From: Bordetella parapertussis
Lineage (GTDB): Bacteria; Pseudomonadota; Gammaproteobacteria; Burkholderiales; SG8-41
Length of the DNA stretch: 60,264 bases
Reading direction: 5' to 3'
Assembly: GCA_945901405.1 (NCBI GenBank)
Contig: CAMDLH010000013.1
Coordinates: forward strand, 1 to 60,264
Every line of letters begins with the position of its first letter. Within the stretch, counting starts at the first letter, position 1. Below are positions 23,735 to 32,587 of this stretch, one piece after another. The notes under the pieces were generated by a model. The model saw only the letters and a list, made by a program, of their open reading frames with translations, ran no database searches and was not told where the DNA came from. Both the position numbers and the translations under genes were made by a program.

Positions 23735-24055
23735 TCACGGAATCGCGACCTCGACATAGCTGCTGGGAGTGGTGCTGTCCACGGCGGCGGCTATTGCCGC
23801 GGACGCGGCACGAATACGCGGCCAGCTTGTTGTGCCAAGTACGACAATGGCGATAAGGCGCGACGACAAGTTTTGCTGATATTTCAGGTTTGTGTCGGTT
23901 GTAATCATTACCTCGAATCGTTGTTCTTCAGCCAAGCGCAGCAGATCGCCGTTCTTCATGGTTGACCAGCCCCGTTCGTAGGCTGTTTCTATGGTGTGCG
24001 CACCAAGGTGTTGGCGCAAGGGAACCGGCGTTCCCTGATCAAACAGGACGCGCAC
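23735..24055 (-). CDS. DUF5615-family PIN-like protein (probable toxin)
   Basis: A 106-residue protein. The N-terminal Asp is in MRVLFDQGTPVPLRQHL, with AYERGWSTMKNGDLLRLAEE and MITTDTNLKYQQN, the conserved DUF5615/Mut7-C-like PIN core. Such proteins are paired with DUF433 antitoxins, as here: its GTG start immediately follows the TGA of the DUF433 gene (TGAGTG). Predicted RNase activity is inferred from the fold. Confidence 0.88.
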   Translation of the reverse strand: MRVLFDQGTPVPLRQHLGAHTIETAYERGWSTMKNGDLLRLAEEQRFEVMITTDTNLKYQQNLSSRLIAIVVLGTTSWPRIRAASAAIAAAVDSTTPSSYVEVAIP

Positions 24056-24277
24056 TCAAGCAGCCGCCAGTGCGCTGCGCGCCGCGTGCTCCAGTACTGA
24101 GCGCGCTTGCGTCAGCGTAACCCCCGGGAACAATTCGATGAACTGTTGAACAGGAATGTCGTCTTCGAGGTTTTCAAACAATGCCGCGACGGGCACACGA
24201 GTGCCGCGAAACACCCACGCGCCGCTAAGCCGTTCAGGGTCGCGTTCTACTGCGGGGCAAGTTGACCAATCAATCAT
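24056..24277 (-). CDS. DUF433-family antitoxin
   Basis: A 73-residue protein from the ATG at 24275-24277. It begins IDWSTCPAVERDPERLSG and contains AWVFRGTRVPVAALFENLED and FIELFPGVTLTQARSVLEHA, the usual DUF433 winged-helix features. It directly precedes the DUF5615 gene without a gap. A TTG 11 codons upstream could also serve as start, but family members usually begin at this methionine. Confidence 0.88.
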   Translation of the reverse strand: MIDWSTCPAVERDPERLSGAWVFRGTRVPVAALFENLEDDIPVQQFIELFPGVTLTQARSVLEHAARSALAAA

Positions 24278-24375
24278 GCTAGAAATGGTAGCACCATGGC
24301 GCAATGGCAATGGTTGAATCCGCCGGGTAGCGATCGTTAATGATTATTACTCGCAAGCAGACTTCTACAAAGCGC

Positions 24376-24394
24376 TTTGAAAACAAATACTTAT
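24376..24394 (+). repeat. AT-rich 19-base dispersed motif, copy 5
   Basis: TTTGAAAACAAATACTTAT, 17 of 19 matches to the consensus. It lies between the membrane protein gene (24419-24769) and the DUF433 gene, both on the minus strand, and runs opposite to them. Confidence 0.8.
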
Positions 24395-24418
24395 AGAATT
24401 TCCGCCTAAGGGCGTATT

Positions 24419-24769
24419 TCACGACTTCTTTTCCCCCAGCAACAGCGAAGTCGCCGCCCAACTGATCAAGCTGTAAACAATCGCGCCAAACACCGCGGGC
24501 CAGAAGCCGGCGATGGTGAAGCCTTTGACGAACGAGGCCACGAACCACAGCAGCAGTCCGTTCAACACGAAGATGAAAAGGCCGAGCGTCAGCACGGTGA
24601 TCGGCAGGGTGAGCACGAACAGGATCGGGCGCACGATGGTGTTGAGGATGCTGAGTATCAACGCGACGATGAGCGCGGTGTAGAAGGTTTCGACCTTGAT
24701 CGAGTCGAAGATGTAGGGCAGCGCGAAGAGGGCTGCTGCATTGATGAGCCAGACGAGGAGGAGTTTCAA
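24419..24769 (-). CDS. Four-helix membrane protein of the phage-holin IV superfamily
   Basis: A 116-residue protein with four predicted membrane helices: around 5-20, 30-50 (ALIVALILSILNTIVRPILF), 57-80 (LTLPITVLTLGLFIFVLNGL) and 95-112. The LNTIVRPIL and LPITVLTLGLF motifs are diagnostic of the 'Mycobacterial 4TMS phage holin' family (PF04020), common in non-phage bacterial contexts. The TTG start at 24767-24769 is preferred: AAGGA lies eight bases upstream and relatives begin MKLLL. A longer frame to 24862 runs through a palindromic repeat and is unlikely. The function is unknown. Confidence 0.82.
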   Translation of the reverse strand: MKLLLVWLINAAALFALPYIFDSIKVETFYTALIVALILSILNTIVRPILFVLTLPITVLTLGLFIFVLNGLLLWFVASFVKGFTIAGFWPAVFGAIVYSLISWAATSLLLGEKKS

Positions 24770-24820
24770 GATATGCTTCCTTGTACGATTAATCCCGTGC
24801 GCCATAACAGTACACCAACA

Positions 24821-24850
24821 CCGTCGTTCCCGCCCGCGCGAGAACGACAC
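24821..24850. repeat. Dispersed palindromic repeat (TCGTTCCCGC type)
   Basis: CGTCGTTCCCGCCCGCGCGA is followed by GAACGACA, an imperfect palindrome related to 5019-5101. It lies upstream of the membrane protein gene. Confidence 0.65.
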
Positions 24851-24892
24851 TGGGGTATGCAAGCGGCCGTTTTTCTGTAGTGCTTCGCAAGA

Positions 24893-25876
24893 TCAGCCCG
24901 TCGATTTACCAAGGGCATTGAGCGCAATATCGGTCAGCGCGTTCAGCCACTCGTGCCGTTCGTTGAGGCACTCGATGTAGTTGTATTCCTTGCCGCCCGC
25001 GCTCTTGAAAATCTCCTTGCCTTCGATGGCGATTTCCTCGAGGGTTTCGAGGCAGTCGCTGACAAAGCCGGGGCAGAGGATGTCCACGCGCTCGACACCT
25101 TGCTTGCCCAGATCGGTGAGCACGTCGGAGGTGTAGGGCTTGATCCACTCGGCGCGGCCAAAGCGCGACTGGAAGCAAATCACGTATTGCTGTTCGCCCA
25201 GATTCAGCGCCTGTGCGAGCAGGCGCCCGGTGGTGAGGCAATGTTCCTGATACGGGTCGCCATTGGTGATGGTGCGCCGGGGCACGCCGTGAAAACTCAT
25301 CACGTATTTGTCGGGCCGCCCGGTTTTCATGCGGAATTCGTTGACGCTTTTGGCGAGCGCTTCGATGTAGCCGGGGTGATCCTGAAAACTTTTTACCGTG
25401 CGCACGTCGGGTTGATACTTCAGCTTTGCCAGCGCGGCTGTGGCCGCATCAAGCGCGGTGGCGGTGCTGCTGCGCGCGTATTGCGGATACAGCGGCACCA
25501 GCGCGATGCGCGTGCAGCCTTTCTTTTTGAGTTCGGCAAGCTTCGATTCGATGGAAGGCGAGCCGTAGCGCATGGCGTAATCGACCGTGATGTCTTTTCG
25601 GCCGCGTTCGCGCAGATAACCTTGCACGAATTTATATTGCTTCTCGGTGTGCACCCTGAGCGGCGAGCCTTCCTTGGTCCACACCTGCGCGTAACGCGCG
25701 GCCGATGCCTTGCTGCGCGTGGGCAGGATGAACAGATTGAGTATGAACCACCACGCGAGTTTAGGAATCTCGACCACATACGGGTCGGAGAGAAATTCCT
25801 TCAGGTAGGCCTTCACCGCCTGCGGCGTGGGCGCGTCGGGGGTGCCGAGGTTTATGAGGAGGATGGCGTTTGACAT
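24893..25876 (-). CDS. hemH: Ferrochelatase
   Basis: A 327-residue protein. It inserts Fe(II) into protoporphyrin IX, the last step of haem synthesis. Diagnostic segments: AILLINLGTPDAP at the N-terminus, KYVMSFHGVPRRTI with the catalytic histidine, FQSRFGRAEWIKPYT, and VDILCPGFVSDCLETLEEI with the conserved acidic residues. The start at 25874-25876 gives the normal N-terminus. Upstream in-frame codons are only heptamer-repeat DNA. It is downstream of hrcA on the same strand, a standard betaproteobacterial arrangement. Confidence 0.96.
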   Translation of the reverse strand: MSNAILLINLGTPDAPTPQAVKAYLKEFLSDPYVVEIPKLAWWFILNLFILPTRSKASAARYAQVWTKEGSPLRVHTEKQYKFVQGYLRERGRKDITVDYAMRYGSPSIESKLAELKKKGCTRIALVPLYPQYARSSTATALDAATAALAKLKYQPDVRTVKSFQDHPGYIEALAKSVNEFRMKTGRPDKYVMSFHGVPRRTITNGDPYQEHCLTTGRLLAQALNLGEQQYVICFQSRFGRAEWIKPYTSDVLTDLGKQGVERVDILCPGFVSDCLETLEEIAIEGKEIFKSAGGKEYNYIECLNERHEWLNALTDIALNALGKSTG

Positions 25877-25882
25877 TTTAAA

Positions 25883-25961
25883 GGCGTGAAGGGAGGTAAG
25901 GGCGTGAAGGGTGAAGGGTGAAGGGTGAATGCGTGAAGGGGCCTTTGCACCCTTCACGGGG
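25883..25961. repeat. GTGAAGG heptamer tract with inverted partner
   Basis: Several tandem units GTGAAGG (for example 25904-25931) and a terminal inverse CCCTTCAC fill the gap between hrcA and hemH. They can form a hairpin on the hemH transcript. The same unit occurs at 38730, 41940 and 57019. Confidence 0.8.
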
Positions 25962-25966
25962 TCAAA

Positions 25967-26983
25967 TCACCGCTGCGTCAACGCGCCGCTCAACAACTTC
26001 GCGGTGATATCGACGATCGGAATCACGCGCTCGTAGGCCATGCGCGTGGGGCCGATGACGCCGACGGTGCCTACTACCTTGCCGTCTACTTCGTACGGGG
26101 CGGTGACCACGCTGCATTCGTCCAGCGGTTGCAGGCCGGATTCGCCGCCGATAAAAATCTGCACGCCGTGCGCGCGGTTGGAGATGTCGAGCAACTGTAT
26201 CAAGCCGGTCTTGCGCTCGAACAGATCAAACAGCTTGCGCAGCCGCGACATGTTCGACGACAGGTCTTCCACGTCGAGCAGGCGTGTTTCACCCGAGATC
26301 ACGACTTCGGTCTCGGCTTCGTTCTCGGCCTGGCTGCCGGAGTCGAGCGCGAGGTTCATCAATTGCGTCATGTCCTCGCGCAACTGCCGCAATTCCTGCT
26401 GGATGCGGCCGCGGATTTCGACGAAGGTCATCCCGGCGTAATTCTGATTGAGGATGTTCGCGGCCTCGACCAGCTCGGCGGGCGAGTAGGACTTTTCGGT
26501 GACGATGATGCGGTTTTGCACGTCGCCTTCGGGCGTGACGATGATCAGCAGCAAACGCTTGTCGGACAAACGCAAAAATTCAATGTGGCGAAAGCCCGCG
26601 CTACGCCGCGGTGACACCACCACGCCGGCGAAACGCGTGAGTTCGGCCAGCAACTGCGAGGCCGAACTCACCAGCTTGTGCGTGTTATCCGGGTGCAACT
26701 GGCCTTCGATCTGGTTGATCTCGACGCTGCCCAGCGGCTTGACGGTGAGCAAGGTGTCGACAAAAAACCGGTAGCCACGCGCGGTGGGCACGCGGCCCGA
26801 CGAGGTGTGTGGGCTGGCGATAAAGCCCATTTCCTCGAGATCGGCCATGATGTTGCGAATGCTCGCGGGCGACAAATCCAGCCCGGAGAACTTCGACAGC
26901 GCGCGCGAGCCTACCGGCTGGCCTTCGGCGATGTAGCGCTCGACCAGAATCTTCAGCAGAACTTGCGCGCGTTCGTTGAGCAT
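25967..26983 (-). CDS. hrcA: Heat-inducible transcription repressor HrcA
   Basis: A 338-residue protein. The N-terminal winged helix contains [20 protein letters not shown], then [13 protein letters not shown] and [20 protein letters not shown], all HrcA signatures. The GAF-like ligand domain follows, ending [19 protein letters not shown]. It represses groE/dnaK-type heat-shock operons by binding CIRCE. No CIRCE element was seen upstream of hrcA itself, so the targets are elsewhere. The start is the ATG at 26981-26983; a TTG three codons upstream is possible. Divergent from nadK. Confidence 0.96.
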   Translation of the reverse strand: MLNERAQVLLKILVERYIAEGQPVGSRALSKFSGLDLSPASIRNIMADLEEMGFIASPHTSSGRVPTARGYRFFVDTLLTVKPLGSVEINQIEGQLHPDNTHKLVSSASQLLAELTRFAGVVVSPRRSAGFRHIEFLRLSDKRLLLIIVTPEGDVQNRIIVTEKSYSPAELVEAANILNQNYAGMTFVEIRGRIQQELRQLREDMTQLMNLALDSGSQAENEAETEVVISGETRLLDVEDLSSNMSRLRKLFDLFERKTGLIQLLDISNRAHGVQIFIGGESGLQPLDECSVVTAPYEVDGKVVGTVGVIGPTRMAYERVIPIVDITAKLLSGALTQR

Positions 26984-27058
26984 GATGTGCAATCTATTCT
27001 AGCGGCAGACTAACGAACGGTAAATGCCTCAATCTCGTTTCCTATGGTTAAATACGGC

Positions 27059-27928
27059 ATGGATACGACTTTCAAAACCATCGCGCTGATCGGCAAATAC
27101 AACAGCCCGGAGATCGCCGGGCCAGTGCTGAAGCTGGCGGATTTTTTGCAGCAGCGCGGCATCAGCGTGCTGATCGACAAATTTACCGGTGCGCACATCG
27201 GCAACTCGCCCTATCCGGTGAAGGAACTCGAAACCCTCGGGCGCGAGGCTGATCTTGCCATCGTGCTGGGCGGCGACGGCACCATGCTCAACATCGCGCG
27301 CACCTTTGCGCCGTACGACGTGGCGCTGGTGGGCGTGAATCAGGGGCGGCTCGGTTTTCTCACCGACATATCGCTCGACACCATGTACGAGACAATCTCG
27401 GCGATCCTCGATGGCCAATTTGTTACCGAAGAGCGCATGCTGCTGCAGGGTGAAGTCCATAGCGGGGGCGAGCGCGTGCTCGAAGTGCTGGCATTCAACG
27501 ACGTGGTGGTGAGCAAGGGCGTCGAAGGCAATATGGTCGAGATCGAGGTGCGAATCGACGGCGAATTCATCTACAACCAGCGCTCCGATGGATTGATCGT
27601 GGCAACGCCCACCGGCTCCACCGCCTATGCGCTGTCGGCGGGCGGGCCTATCGTGCATCCGTCGCAATCGGTGATTTCGCTGGTGCCGGTGTCGCCGCAT
27701 ACGTTGTCGAACCGCCCGGTCGTTATTGGCGGCAACAGCATGGTCGAAATCACCATGCGCAGCGACAGCGACGCGCGTGCGCATTTCGACAGTCATTCGC
27801 ATTACGCCTTGAGCGAAGGCGACAAAGTCGTCGTCAAGCGCTACTCGCATACCATCAGCCTTCTGCATCCAGTGGGGCATAGTTACTATCGAATGTTGCG
27901 CGAGAAGCTCAACTGGAATCGCGAGTAG
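27059..27928 (+). CDS. nadK: NAD kinase
   Basis: An ATP-dependent NAD kinase of about 289 residues making NADP. Motifs: FKTIALIGKYNSPE, the GGDGT loop in AIVLGGDGTMLNIART, VNQGRLGFLTDI and the NAD-site loop ATPTGSTAYALSAGGPI. An ATG at 27044 would add five residues; neither start has a clear ribosome site. It is followed by recN with a 22-base gap. Confidence 0.95.
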   Translation: MDTTFKTIALIGKYNSPEIAGPVLKLADFLQQRGISVLIDKFTGAHIGNSPYPVKELETLGREADLAIVLGGDGTMLNIARTFAPYDVALVGVNQGRLGFLTDISLDTMYETISAILDGQFVTEERMLLQGEVHSGGERVLEVLAFNDVVVSKGVEGNMVEIEVRIDGEFIYNQRSDGLIVATPTGSTAYALSAGGPIVHPSQSVISLVPVSPHTLSNRPVVIGGNSMVEITMRSDSDARAHFDSHSHYALSEGDKVVVKRYSHTISLLHPVGHSYYRMLREKLNWNRE

Positions 27929-27950
27929 TTTCCGAACGGCGAACTTACGC

Positions 27951-29612
27951 ATGCTGCGCAGTCTTACTATTCGTGATTTCGTAATCGTCGAGCGCCTCGA
28001 ACTGGAATTCTCATCGGGATTCACGGTGTTGACGGGCGAAACCGGTGCGGGCAAGTCGATCCTGATCGATGCGCTGGCGTTGTTGTTGGGCGAGCGCGCG
28101 GATGCGCTGGTGGTGCGGCAGGGTTCCGAACGCGCCGAGGTCAGTGCCGAGTTTGATATTAGCGCTCTGGACGCTGCAAAAAAATACCTTAAAAAACAAG
28201 AACTTACATCGGATGACGATAGCTGCCTGCTGCGCCGGGTGATCGACGCCGGCGGGCGCTCGCGGGCGTTTATCAACGGCAGTGCCGCCACCGTCGCGCA
28301 GTTGCGTGAGCTTGGTGAATACCTGGTCGCGATACATGGGCAGCATCAACATCAGTTGCTGGCGCGCGCGCAGGCGCAGCGTGAACTGGTCGATGCCTAC
28401 GGCGGGCTTGATGATCAGGCGGCTAAAGTCGCGGTGGCGCATCGCGACTGGCGCGACAAGGCCGAGCGCCGCAAGGCGTTCGAGACCAATGCCGCCGCGT
28501 ATGCCGCGGAGCGCGAGCGTTTCGAGTGGCAGGTTAAAGAGCTGGAGCAGCTTGCGCTCACGCCAGATGAATGGCCGGAGCTGACCGCCGAGCACTCGCG
28601 TCTCGCGCATGCGGCGAGCCTGATCGAGGCCGCCGAGTTCGGCATGGAAACATTGTCCGAGGGCGAAGGCGCGAGCCTCGCGCAGGTGAACGGGGTGATT
28701 TCGCGCCTTAAGAATCTGCTCGATTACGACCCGAAGCTGAAGGACGTGCTCGACGTGCTCGAACCCGCGCAGGTGCAATTGCAGGAGGCGGTCTACAGCC
28801 TGCGCCACTATCAACAAAAGCTCGATCTTGATCCGAAGCGGCTGCGCGATGCCGAGCAACGGCTGGATGCGATTCATTCCGCCGCGCGCAAGTATCGCGT
28901 CGAGCCGGAGCAGTTGCTGGATACCTTGTCAAAGGCGCGTGCGCGGCTGGACGAACTGTCCATCGCGGGTGATGCCGATACATTGCGCAAACAGGAAGAA
29001 ACGGCGCACGCCGCGTGCGTGACTGAAGCGAAAAAACTTTCCACCGGGCGGCGCAAGGCGGTGAAGCAGCTTTCTGAAAAAGTCACCACTGCGATGCAGG
29101 AGCTTGCGATGGGCGGCGGCTTGTTCGAGGTGGCGTTGAACGCACTCGAAGAACCCGCCGCGCACGGGTTGGAGAACGTCGAGTTTCTGGTGTCCGCGCA
29201 TAAGAGCATGACGCCGCAGCCGCTGGCGAAGGTGGCTTCCGGCGGCGAACTCTCGCGCATCAGTCTTGCGCTGCAAACCATCACCAGCCAGGTGGCGCAA
29301 GTGCCGACGCTGATATTCGACGAGGTGGATGCGGGCATCGGCGGGCGCGTGGCCGAAATCGTCGGCAAGCTGCTCAAACAACTGGGCAAGAAACATCAAG
29401 TCATGTGCATCACGCATCTGCCGCAGGTGGCGGCGTGCGGCGAGCAGCAATGGCAGGTGGCCAAGAGTGCGGCCAACGGCAAGGCCGCAAGCAAAGTCAC
29501 CGTGCTCGACAAGCCGGGCCGCGTCGAGGAAATCGCGCGCATGCTGGGCGGCGTGAAAATCACCGATACCACGCGCAAGCATGCGGCGGAAATGCTAGGT
29601 GTTAAGGATTGA
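27951..29612 (+). CDS. recN: DNA repair protein RecN
   Basis: A 553-residue SMC-like ATPase of double-strand break repair. The Walker A is GETGAGKSILIDAL and the head-domain segment is AIHGQHQHQLL. A long coiled-coil centre spans about 150-350. The signature is KVASGGELSRISLAL, Walker B is LIFDEVDAGIGG and CITHLPQVAA is also present. The AT-rich dispersed motif (28189-28207) is embedded in frame at residues 80-86 (LKKQELT), a variable loop before CLLRRVID. Co-directional with nadK and probably co-transcribed. Confidence 0.97.
   Translation: MLRSLTIRDFVIVERLELEFSSGFTVLTGETGAGKSILIDALALLLGERADALVVRQGSERAEVSAEFDISALDAAKKYLKKQELTSDDDSCLLRRVIDAGGRSRAFINGSAATVAQLRELGEYLVAIHGQHQHQLLARAQAQRELVDAYGGLDDQAAKVAVAHRDWRDKAERRKAFETNAAAYAAERERFEWQVKELEQLALTPDEWPELTAEHSRLAHAASLIEAAEFGMETLSEGEGASLAQVNGVISRLKNLLDYDPKLKDVLDVLEPAQVQLQEAVYSLRHYQQKLDLDPKRLRDAEQRLDAIHSAARKYRVEPEQLLDTLSKARARLDELSIAGDADTLRKQEETAHAACVTEAKKLSTGRRKAVKQLSEKVTTAMQELAMGGGLFEVALNALEEPAAHGLENVEFLVSAHKSMTPQPLAKVASGGELSRISLALQTITSQVAQVPTLIFDEVDAGIGGRVAEIVGKLLKQLGKKHQVMCITHLPQVAACGEQQWQVAKSAANGKAASKVTVLDKPGRVEEIARMLGGVKITDTTRKHAAEMLGVKD
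28189..28207 (+). repeat. AT-rich 19-base dispersed motif, copy 6 (inside recN)
   Basis: TTAAAAAACAAGAACTTAC within recN, 16 of 19 matches to the consensus, on the coding strand. It encodes LKKQELT with AT-ending codons that stand out from the GC-rich codon use around it. Confidence 0.75.
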
Positions 29613-29674
29613 GTTGTCAGGATTGAGGATTGAGCGAAAGCACTATTCGTTGCATCCATCGCTGTGTAATCCAT

Positions 29675-29787
29675 ATGAAGACTGTGTCTGTCGCATTATT
29701 TGCGGTGGCGCTGTCGCCGGCAACAACTTTGAGTGCCGCCGAATATCAAAAGTGATTCGCGAGATTGGGATCAAGCCGGCGGAGTAG
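29675..29787 (+). pseudogene. Bug/TctC gene reduced to signal peptide plus last eleven codons
   Basis: An ATG at 29675 opens a typical Bug signal peptide (MKTVSVALFAVALSPA, then TTLSAAEYQK) that hits a TGA. Overlapping this, in another frame, is VIREIGIKPAE followed by TAG, which is exactly how Bug proteins end. Everything between, about 290 codons, has been lost. It lies in the recN-fur gap next to a long inverted repeat. Confidence 0.7.
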
Positions 29788-29807
29788 GGGCCAGGCACCG
29801 AGCGCAA

Positions 29808-29876
29808 AGTGATGAGTGTTTAGTGTTGAGTTAACTTCCCTTGGAGCAGTTAACTCAACACTAAACACTAATCACT
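29808..29876. repeat. 28-base near-perfect inverted repeat of GTGTTKA heptamers
   Basis: Left arm 29808-29835 and right arm 29849-29876 match at 27 of 28 positions, with a 13-base loop. The arms are built of GTGTTTA/GTGTTGA units. The right arm overlaps the fur stop codon at 29872. It could act as a two-way transcript end between the recN side and fur, though no T-tract is present. Confidence 0.88.
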
Positions 29877-30312
29877 GCTCACCCTTCCCCTTTCGCCTTG
29901 GGCAATCTGCCCGCGTGCAATCCGCATAAATATGCAGCGAATGATCGTGGATGCGAAAGCCGCGCGCTTCGGCGACTTGTGATTGGCGTGCCTCGATTTC
30001 AGCGTCGTAGAATTCCTCGACGTGGCCGCATTGCATGCACACCAGGTGATCGTGGTGCGTGCCCTGATTCAGCTCGAACACCGCCTTGTCGGATTCGAAA
30101 TGGTGCCGGATCAACAGGCCCGCCTGCTCGAACTGCGTCAATACACGGTAGACGGTCGCAAGCCCGGTGTCGGTGCCTTCTTTTTGCAGCAGCTTGTAAA
30201 CATCTTCGGCGGAAAGATGTCGAATATCGCTCTTCTCGAATAATTCGAGGATGCGCAGGCGCGGAATGGTCGCTTTAAGGCCGGTGCGCTTGAGATTCGG
30301 AGGCGGGGGCAA
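29872..30312 (-). CDS. fur: Ferric uptake regulator
   Basis: A 146-residue Fur protein. It has an N-terminal winged helix ([44 protein letters not shown]) and a metal domain with [17 protein letters not shown] and [11 protein letters not shown], giving both CxxC-type pairs. It represses iron uptake genes with Fe(II). The apparent start is TTG at 30310-30312, since no ATG or GTG fits the family N-terminus. It is divergent from bamE, the common betaproteobacterial order. The 3' end overlaps a long inverted repeat. Confidence 0.96.
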   Translation of the reverse strand: MPPPPNLKRTGLKATIPRLRILELFEKSDIRHLSAEDVYKLLQKEGTDTGLATVYRVLTQFEQAGLLIRHHFESDKAVFELNQGTHHDHLVCMQCGHVEEFYDAEIEARQSQVAEARGFRIHDHSLHIYADCTRADCPRRKGKGEQ

Positions 30313-30438
30313 GTTCTGCTCTATTACTTTCGCTATCGTTTATTGGGTCTGCCTCGGCTATCATAGTAGGATTCTACGGGGTTGCATATTATTAAGAGCG
30401 TGCGCAATGCGAAATATGCGCCACACGAGGATTTATAA

Positions 30439-30951
30439 ATGTTGAATAAAATCATAGGCTTATCGATTATCGTCCTGGCGGCCGGGTGCAAGCAGGTGCC
30501 CATGCTGCCAACGCTGATGCCGCACCAAATCGACATCCGGCAGGGCAACTACGTCACGCAGGAAATGATCGATAAGCTAAAGCCTGGCATGACGCAAAAA
30601 GAAGTGCGCTTCCATCTGGGCACGCCGCTGATCGTCGATCCGTTTCGCACCGACCGCTGGGATTACGTTTACACCTTCAAGCAGAAGGGCGATCTCGTCG
30701 AGCAGCGCAAGCTCGCGGTTATTTTCAAGGACGAAAAACTGGTGCGGCTCGACGGCGATGTGGTGCCGTCGAAACCGAAACCAGAGCCGGCTGCGCCGCA
30801 AGCAAAACCCGAAGCCAAGCCGGACGCCGCGAATGCGGATGTCGCGAAACCCGCGGCTAAGCCAGAGGCCGCCGCGCCCAAGTCGGCGGCGGACAAGCCA
30901 GCAGAGGAGCGTGGATTTTTTGGACGGCTGCTGGATCGCATCGGGTTCTAA
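30439..30951 (+). CDS. bamE: Outer membrane assembly lipoprotein BamE (SmpA/OmlA)
   Basis: A 170-residue lipoprotein. The signal peptide has lipobox LAAGC with Cys17. The BamE domain follows: [20 protein letters not shown], then [11 protein letters not shown]. An unusual alanine/proline/lysine-rich tail of about 55 residues ends in an amphipathic [13 protein letters not shown]. The tail may span the periplasm or touch peptidoglycan or BAM partners; similar tails occur in other betaproteobacteria. It acts in beta-barrel insertion at the outer membrane. dapB follows after 14 bases. Confidence 0.95.
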   Translation: MLNKIIGLSIIVLAAGCKQVPMLPTLMPHQIDIRQGNYVTQEMIDKLKPGMTQKEVRFHLGTPLIVDPFRTDRWDYVYTFKQKGDLVEQRKLAVIFKDEKLVRLDGDVVPSKPKPEPAAPQAKPEAKPDAANADVAKPAAKPEAAAPKSAADKPAEERGFFGRLLDRIGF

Positions 30952-30965
30952 AGGGTTCTGATCAA

Positions 30966-31769
30966 ATGCCACTCAATATAGCCATCGCCGGAAGCGGCGG
31001 CCGCATGGGCCGCACGCTGATTGAAGCCGTCATGCGCGACGCCAGCCTGAAACTCGCCGCCGCGCTTGAGATCAGCGGCAGCCCGCACCTGGGGCGCGAT
31101 GCCGGCGAAATGATGGGCGCCGCGTGCGGCGTCAAAATCACCGACGACATCGAGCGCGCGTTGAAAGGCTGCGACGTGCTGATCGACTTCACGCGGCCCG
31201 AAGGCACATTGAGTCACGTCGCACTGTGCCGCAAACTCGGCGTGCGCCCGGTGATCGGCACCACTGGTTTTGACGACGCCGGCAAAAAAGCCATCAACGA
31301 TGCCGCAAAAGATGTGTCCGTGGTGCTGGCGCCCAACTTCAGCGTGGGCGTCAACGTCACCTTCAAGCTGCTCGAACTCGCGGCGAGAAGTCTGAACAAA
31401 GGCTACGACGTCGAAGTCATCGAAGCGCATCACCGACTCAAAGTCGATGCGCCCTCCGGCACCGCGCTACGCATGGGCGAAGTCGTCGCCGGCGCGCTCG
31501 GGCGCGATCTCAATGAATGCGCGATCTACGGCCGCGAAGGCGTCACCGGAGAGCGCCGCGACGACACGATAGCCTTCTCAACCATCCGCGGCGGTGATCT
31601 CGTCGGTGACCACACGGTGATGTTCATCGGCATGGGCGAACGTGTTGAAATCACGCATCGTTCTTCCAGCCGCATGAACTATGCGACTGGGGCGATGCGT
31701 GCCGCGCAGTGGGTGATGGCCAGGAAGAGCGGGCTCTACGACATGTTTGATGTGTTGGGGTTTCGGTAG
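30966..31769 (+). CDS. dapB: 4-hydroxy-tetrahydrodipicolinate reductase
   Basis: A 267-residue protein. The NAD(P) motif is [16 protein letters not shown]. Others are [26 protein letters not shown] and the catalytic [20 protein letters not shown]. It makes tetrahydrodipicolinate for lysine and peptidoglycan. It lies 14 bases after bamE on the same strand. Confidence 0.97.
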   Translation: MPLNIAIAGSGGRMGRTLIEAVMRDASLKLAAALEISGSPHLGRDAGEMMGAACGVKITDDIERALKGCDVLIDFTRPEGTLSHVALCRKLGVRPVIGTTGFDDAGKKAINDAAKDVSVVLAPNFSVGVNVTFKLLELAARSLNKGYDVEVIEAHHRLKVDAPSGTALRMGEVVAGALGRDLNECAIYGREGVTGERRDDTIAFSTIRGGDLVGDHTVMFIGMGERVEITHRSSSRMNYATGAMRAAQWVMARKSGLYDMFDVLGFR

Positions 31770-31781
31770 CCGCAAGAAGCG

Positions 31782-31872
31782 CAGCGCACCATAAACGTAG
31801 GGTGCAATGGCCGAAGGCATTGCGCCGAGCGATCGTGGCAATCACGCAAATTTACGTGCAACGACAGATCGC
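31782..31872 (+). repeat. Left copy of a ~91-base direct repeat (R1 left end)
   Basis: This begins CAGCGCACCATAAACGTAGG and continues GGTGCAATGGCCGAAGGCAT to about 31872. It matches 32574-32664 nearly base for base, in the same orientation. It appears to be the left part of the R1 palindromic element without its right inverted end. The rest of the gap to 32038 holds nothing recognisable. Confidence 0.8.
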
Positions 31873-32038
31873 CGCCAATGCCCCGATTGGCATCCTTCGA
31901 TCTCTCGCAAGCTTTGGCTTGAAGATTGCTTTTCAAAGCATAGTTCTTTTTGATTGCCAATGGCGAGGGTGATATCCGGGGATTTTTACCGGCCGCGCGC
32001 TCCGGAATGGGGCAATAAATTTCAGGAGAGGGTTGTTT

Positions 32039-32518
32039 ATGCACCAAAATGGAAAATTGGGATTGCTTGGATTGATTGTCGTTACGGGAGTCTTGGCTTT
32101 GCCTGTAGCGGCCCATGCCGACGACGTGCGGCACCTTGGCGCAAATAGCGCATGGGAGTCACGTGTGTTGGTTGCGCAATCTGCCGCCCCCGCATCTATT
32201 TTTTCGCCATGGTCGAGTAGCGACGTGCGCATGGGCGCGGGTACGCAGGCAGCGCCGGCGGCGGCAACCGGCGGAGTGAAACCGGATACGTTTCCCAAGG
32301 ATGTGCGGCGTAGTTCGGAACAAAGCAAGGACGCGATCCCCGTTTTTCAGCGCAGCGGCAGAGATGATCTGGAAGACATCCGAACGGGTTCTCGTCCCCA
32401 GAGCGAACGCACCGGCGCGAGCGCGGCGCGCGCCGCGCCACGTGAGCCGTTTATTACATTTCAGCCGTTTTCCGATGTTGATGTGAGGCAAGGCTCGCGG
32501 CGCCAGCAGAGCAGGTAG
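32039..32518 (+). CDS. Secreted hypothetical protein with degenerate DVRxGS repeats
   Basis: A 159-residue protein. The signal peptide (about 1-26, ending VAAHA) precedes a mature part rich in Ser, Arg, Gln and Ala. Four degenerate repeats are seen: SPWSSSDVRMGAG, FPKDVRRSS, FQRSGRDDLEDIRTGSR and FQPFSDVDVRQGSR. No family was recognised. AGGAG is 11 bases before this ATG; a TTG at 32033 is a possible alternative. The gene stands alone between the two copies of a 91-base direct repeat (31782 and 32574). Whether it was brought in or duplicated with the repeat is unknown. Confidence 0.7.
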   Translation: MHQNGKLGLLGLIVVTGVLALPVAAHADDVRHLGANSAWESRVLVAQSAAPASIFSPWSSSDVRMGAGTQAAPAAATGGVKPDTFPKDVRRSSEQSKDAIPVFQRSGRDDLEDIRTGSRPQSERTGASAARAAPREPFITFQPFSDVDVRQGSRRQQSR

Positions 32519-32587
32519 GGCGGTAGGAGCGCGCTCCTCCCGCCGGTAGTCAAGCGGTTCTCATCATCAACTTCAGCGCACCAAAAA

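Noticed and set aside
24770-24862. N-terminal extension of the holin-like membrane protein
   Set aside because: It runs through a palindromic intergenic repeat, and the TTG start with a ribosome site gives the family N-terminus.
26984-27058. CIRCE element upstream of hrcA
   Set aside because: No TTAGCACTC-N9-GAGTGCTAA-like inverted repeat was found in the hrcA-nadK gap.
29808-29876. Rho-independent terminator after fur or recN
   Set aside because: The stem is long and near perfect but AT-rich heptamer-based, with no T-tract on either side, so it was listed as a repeat.
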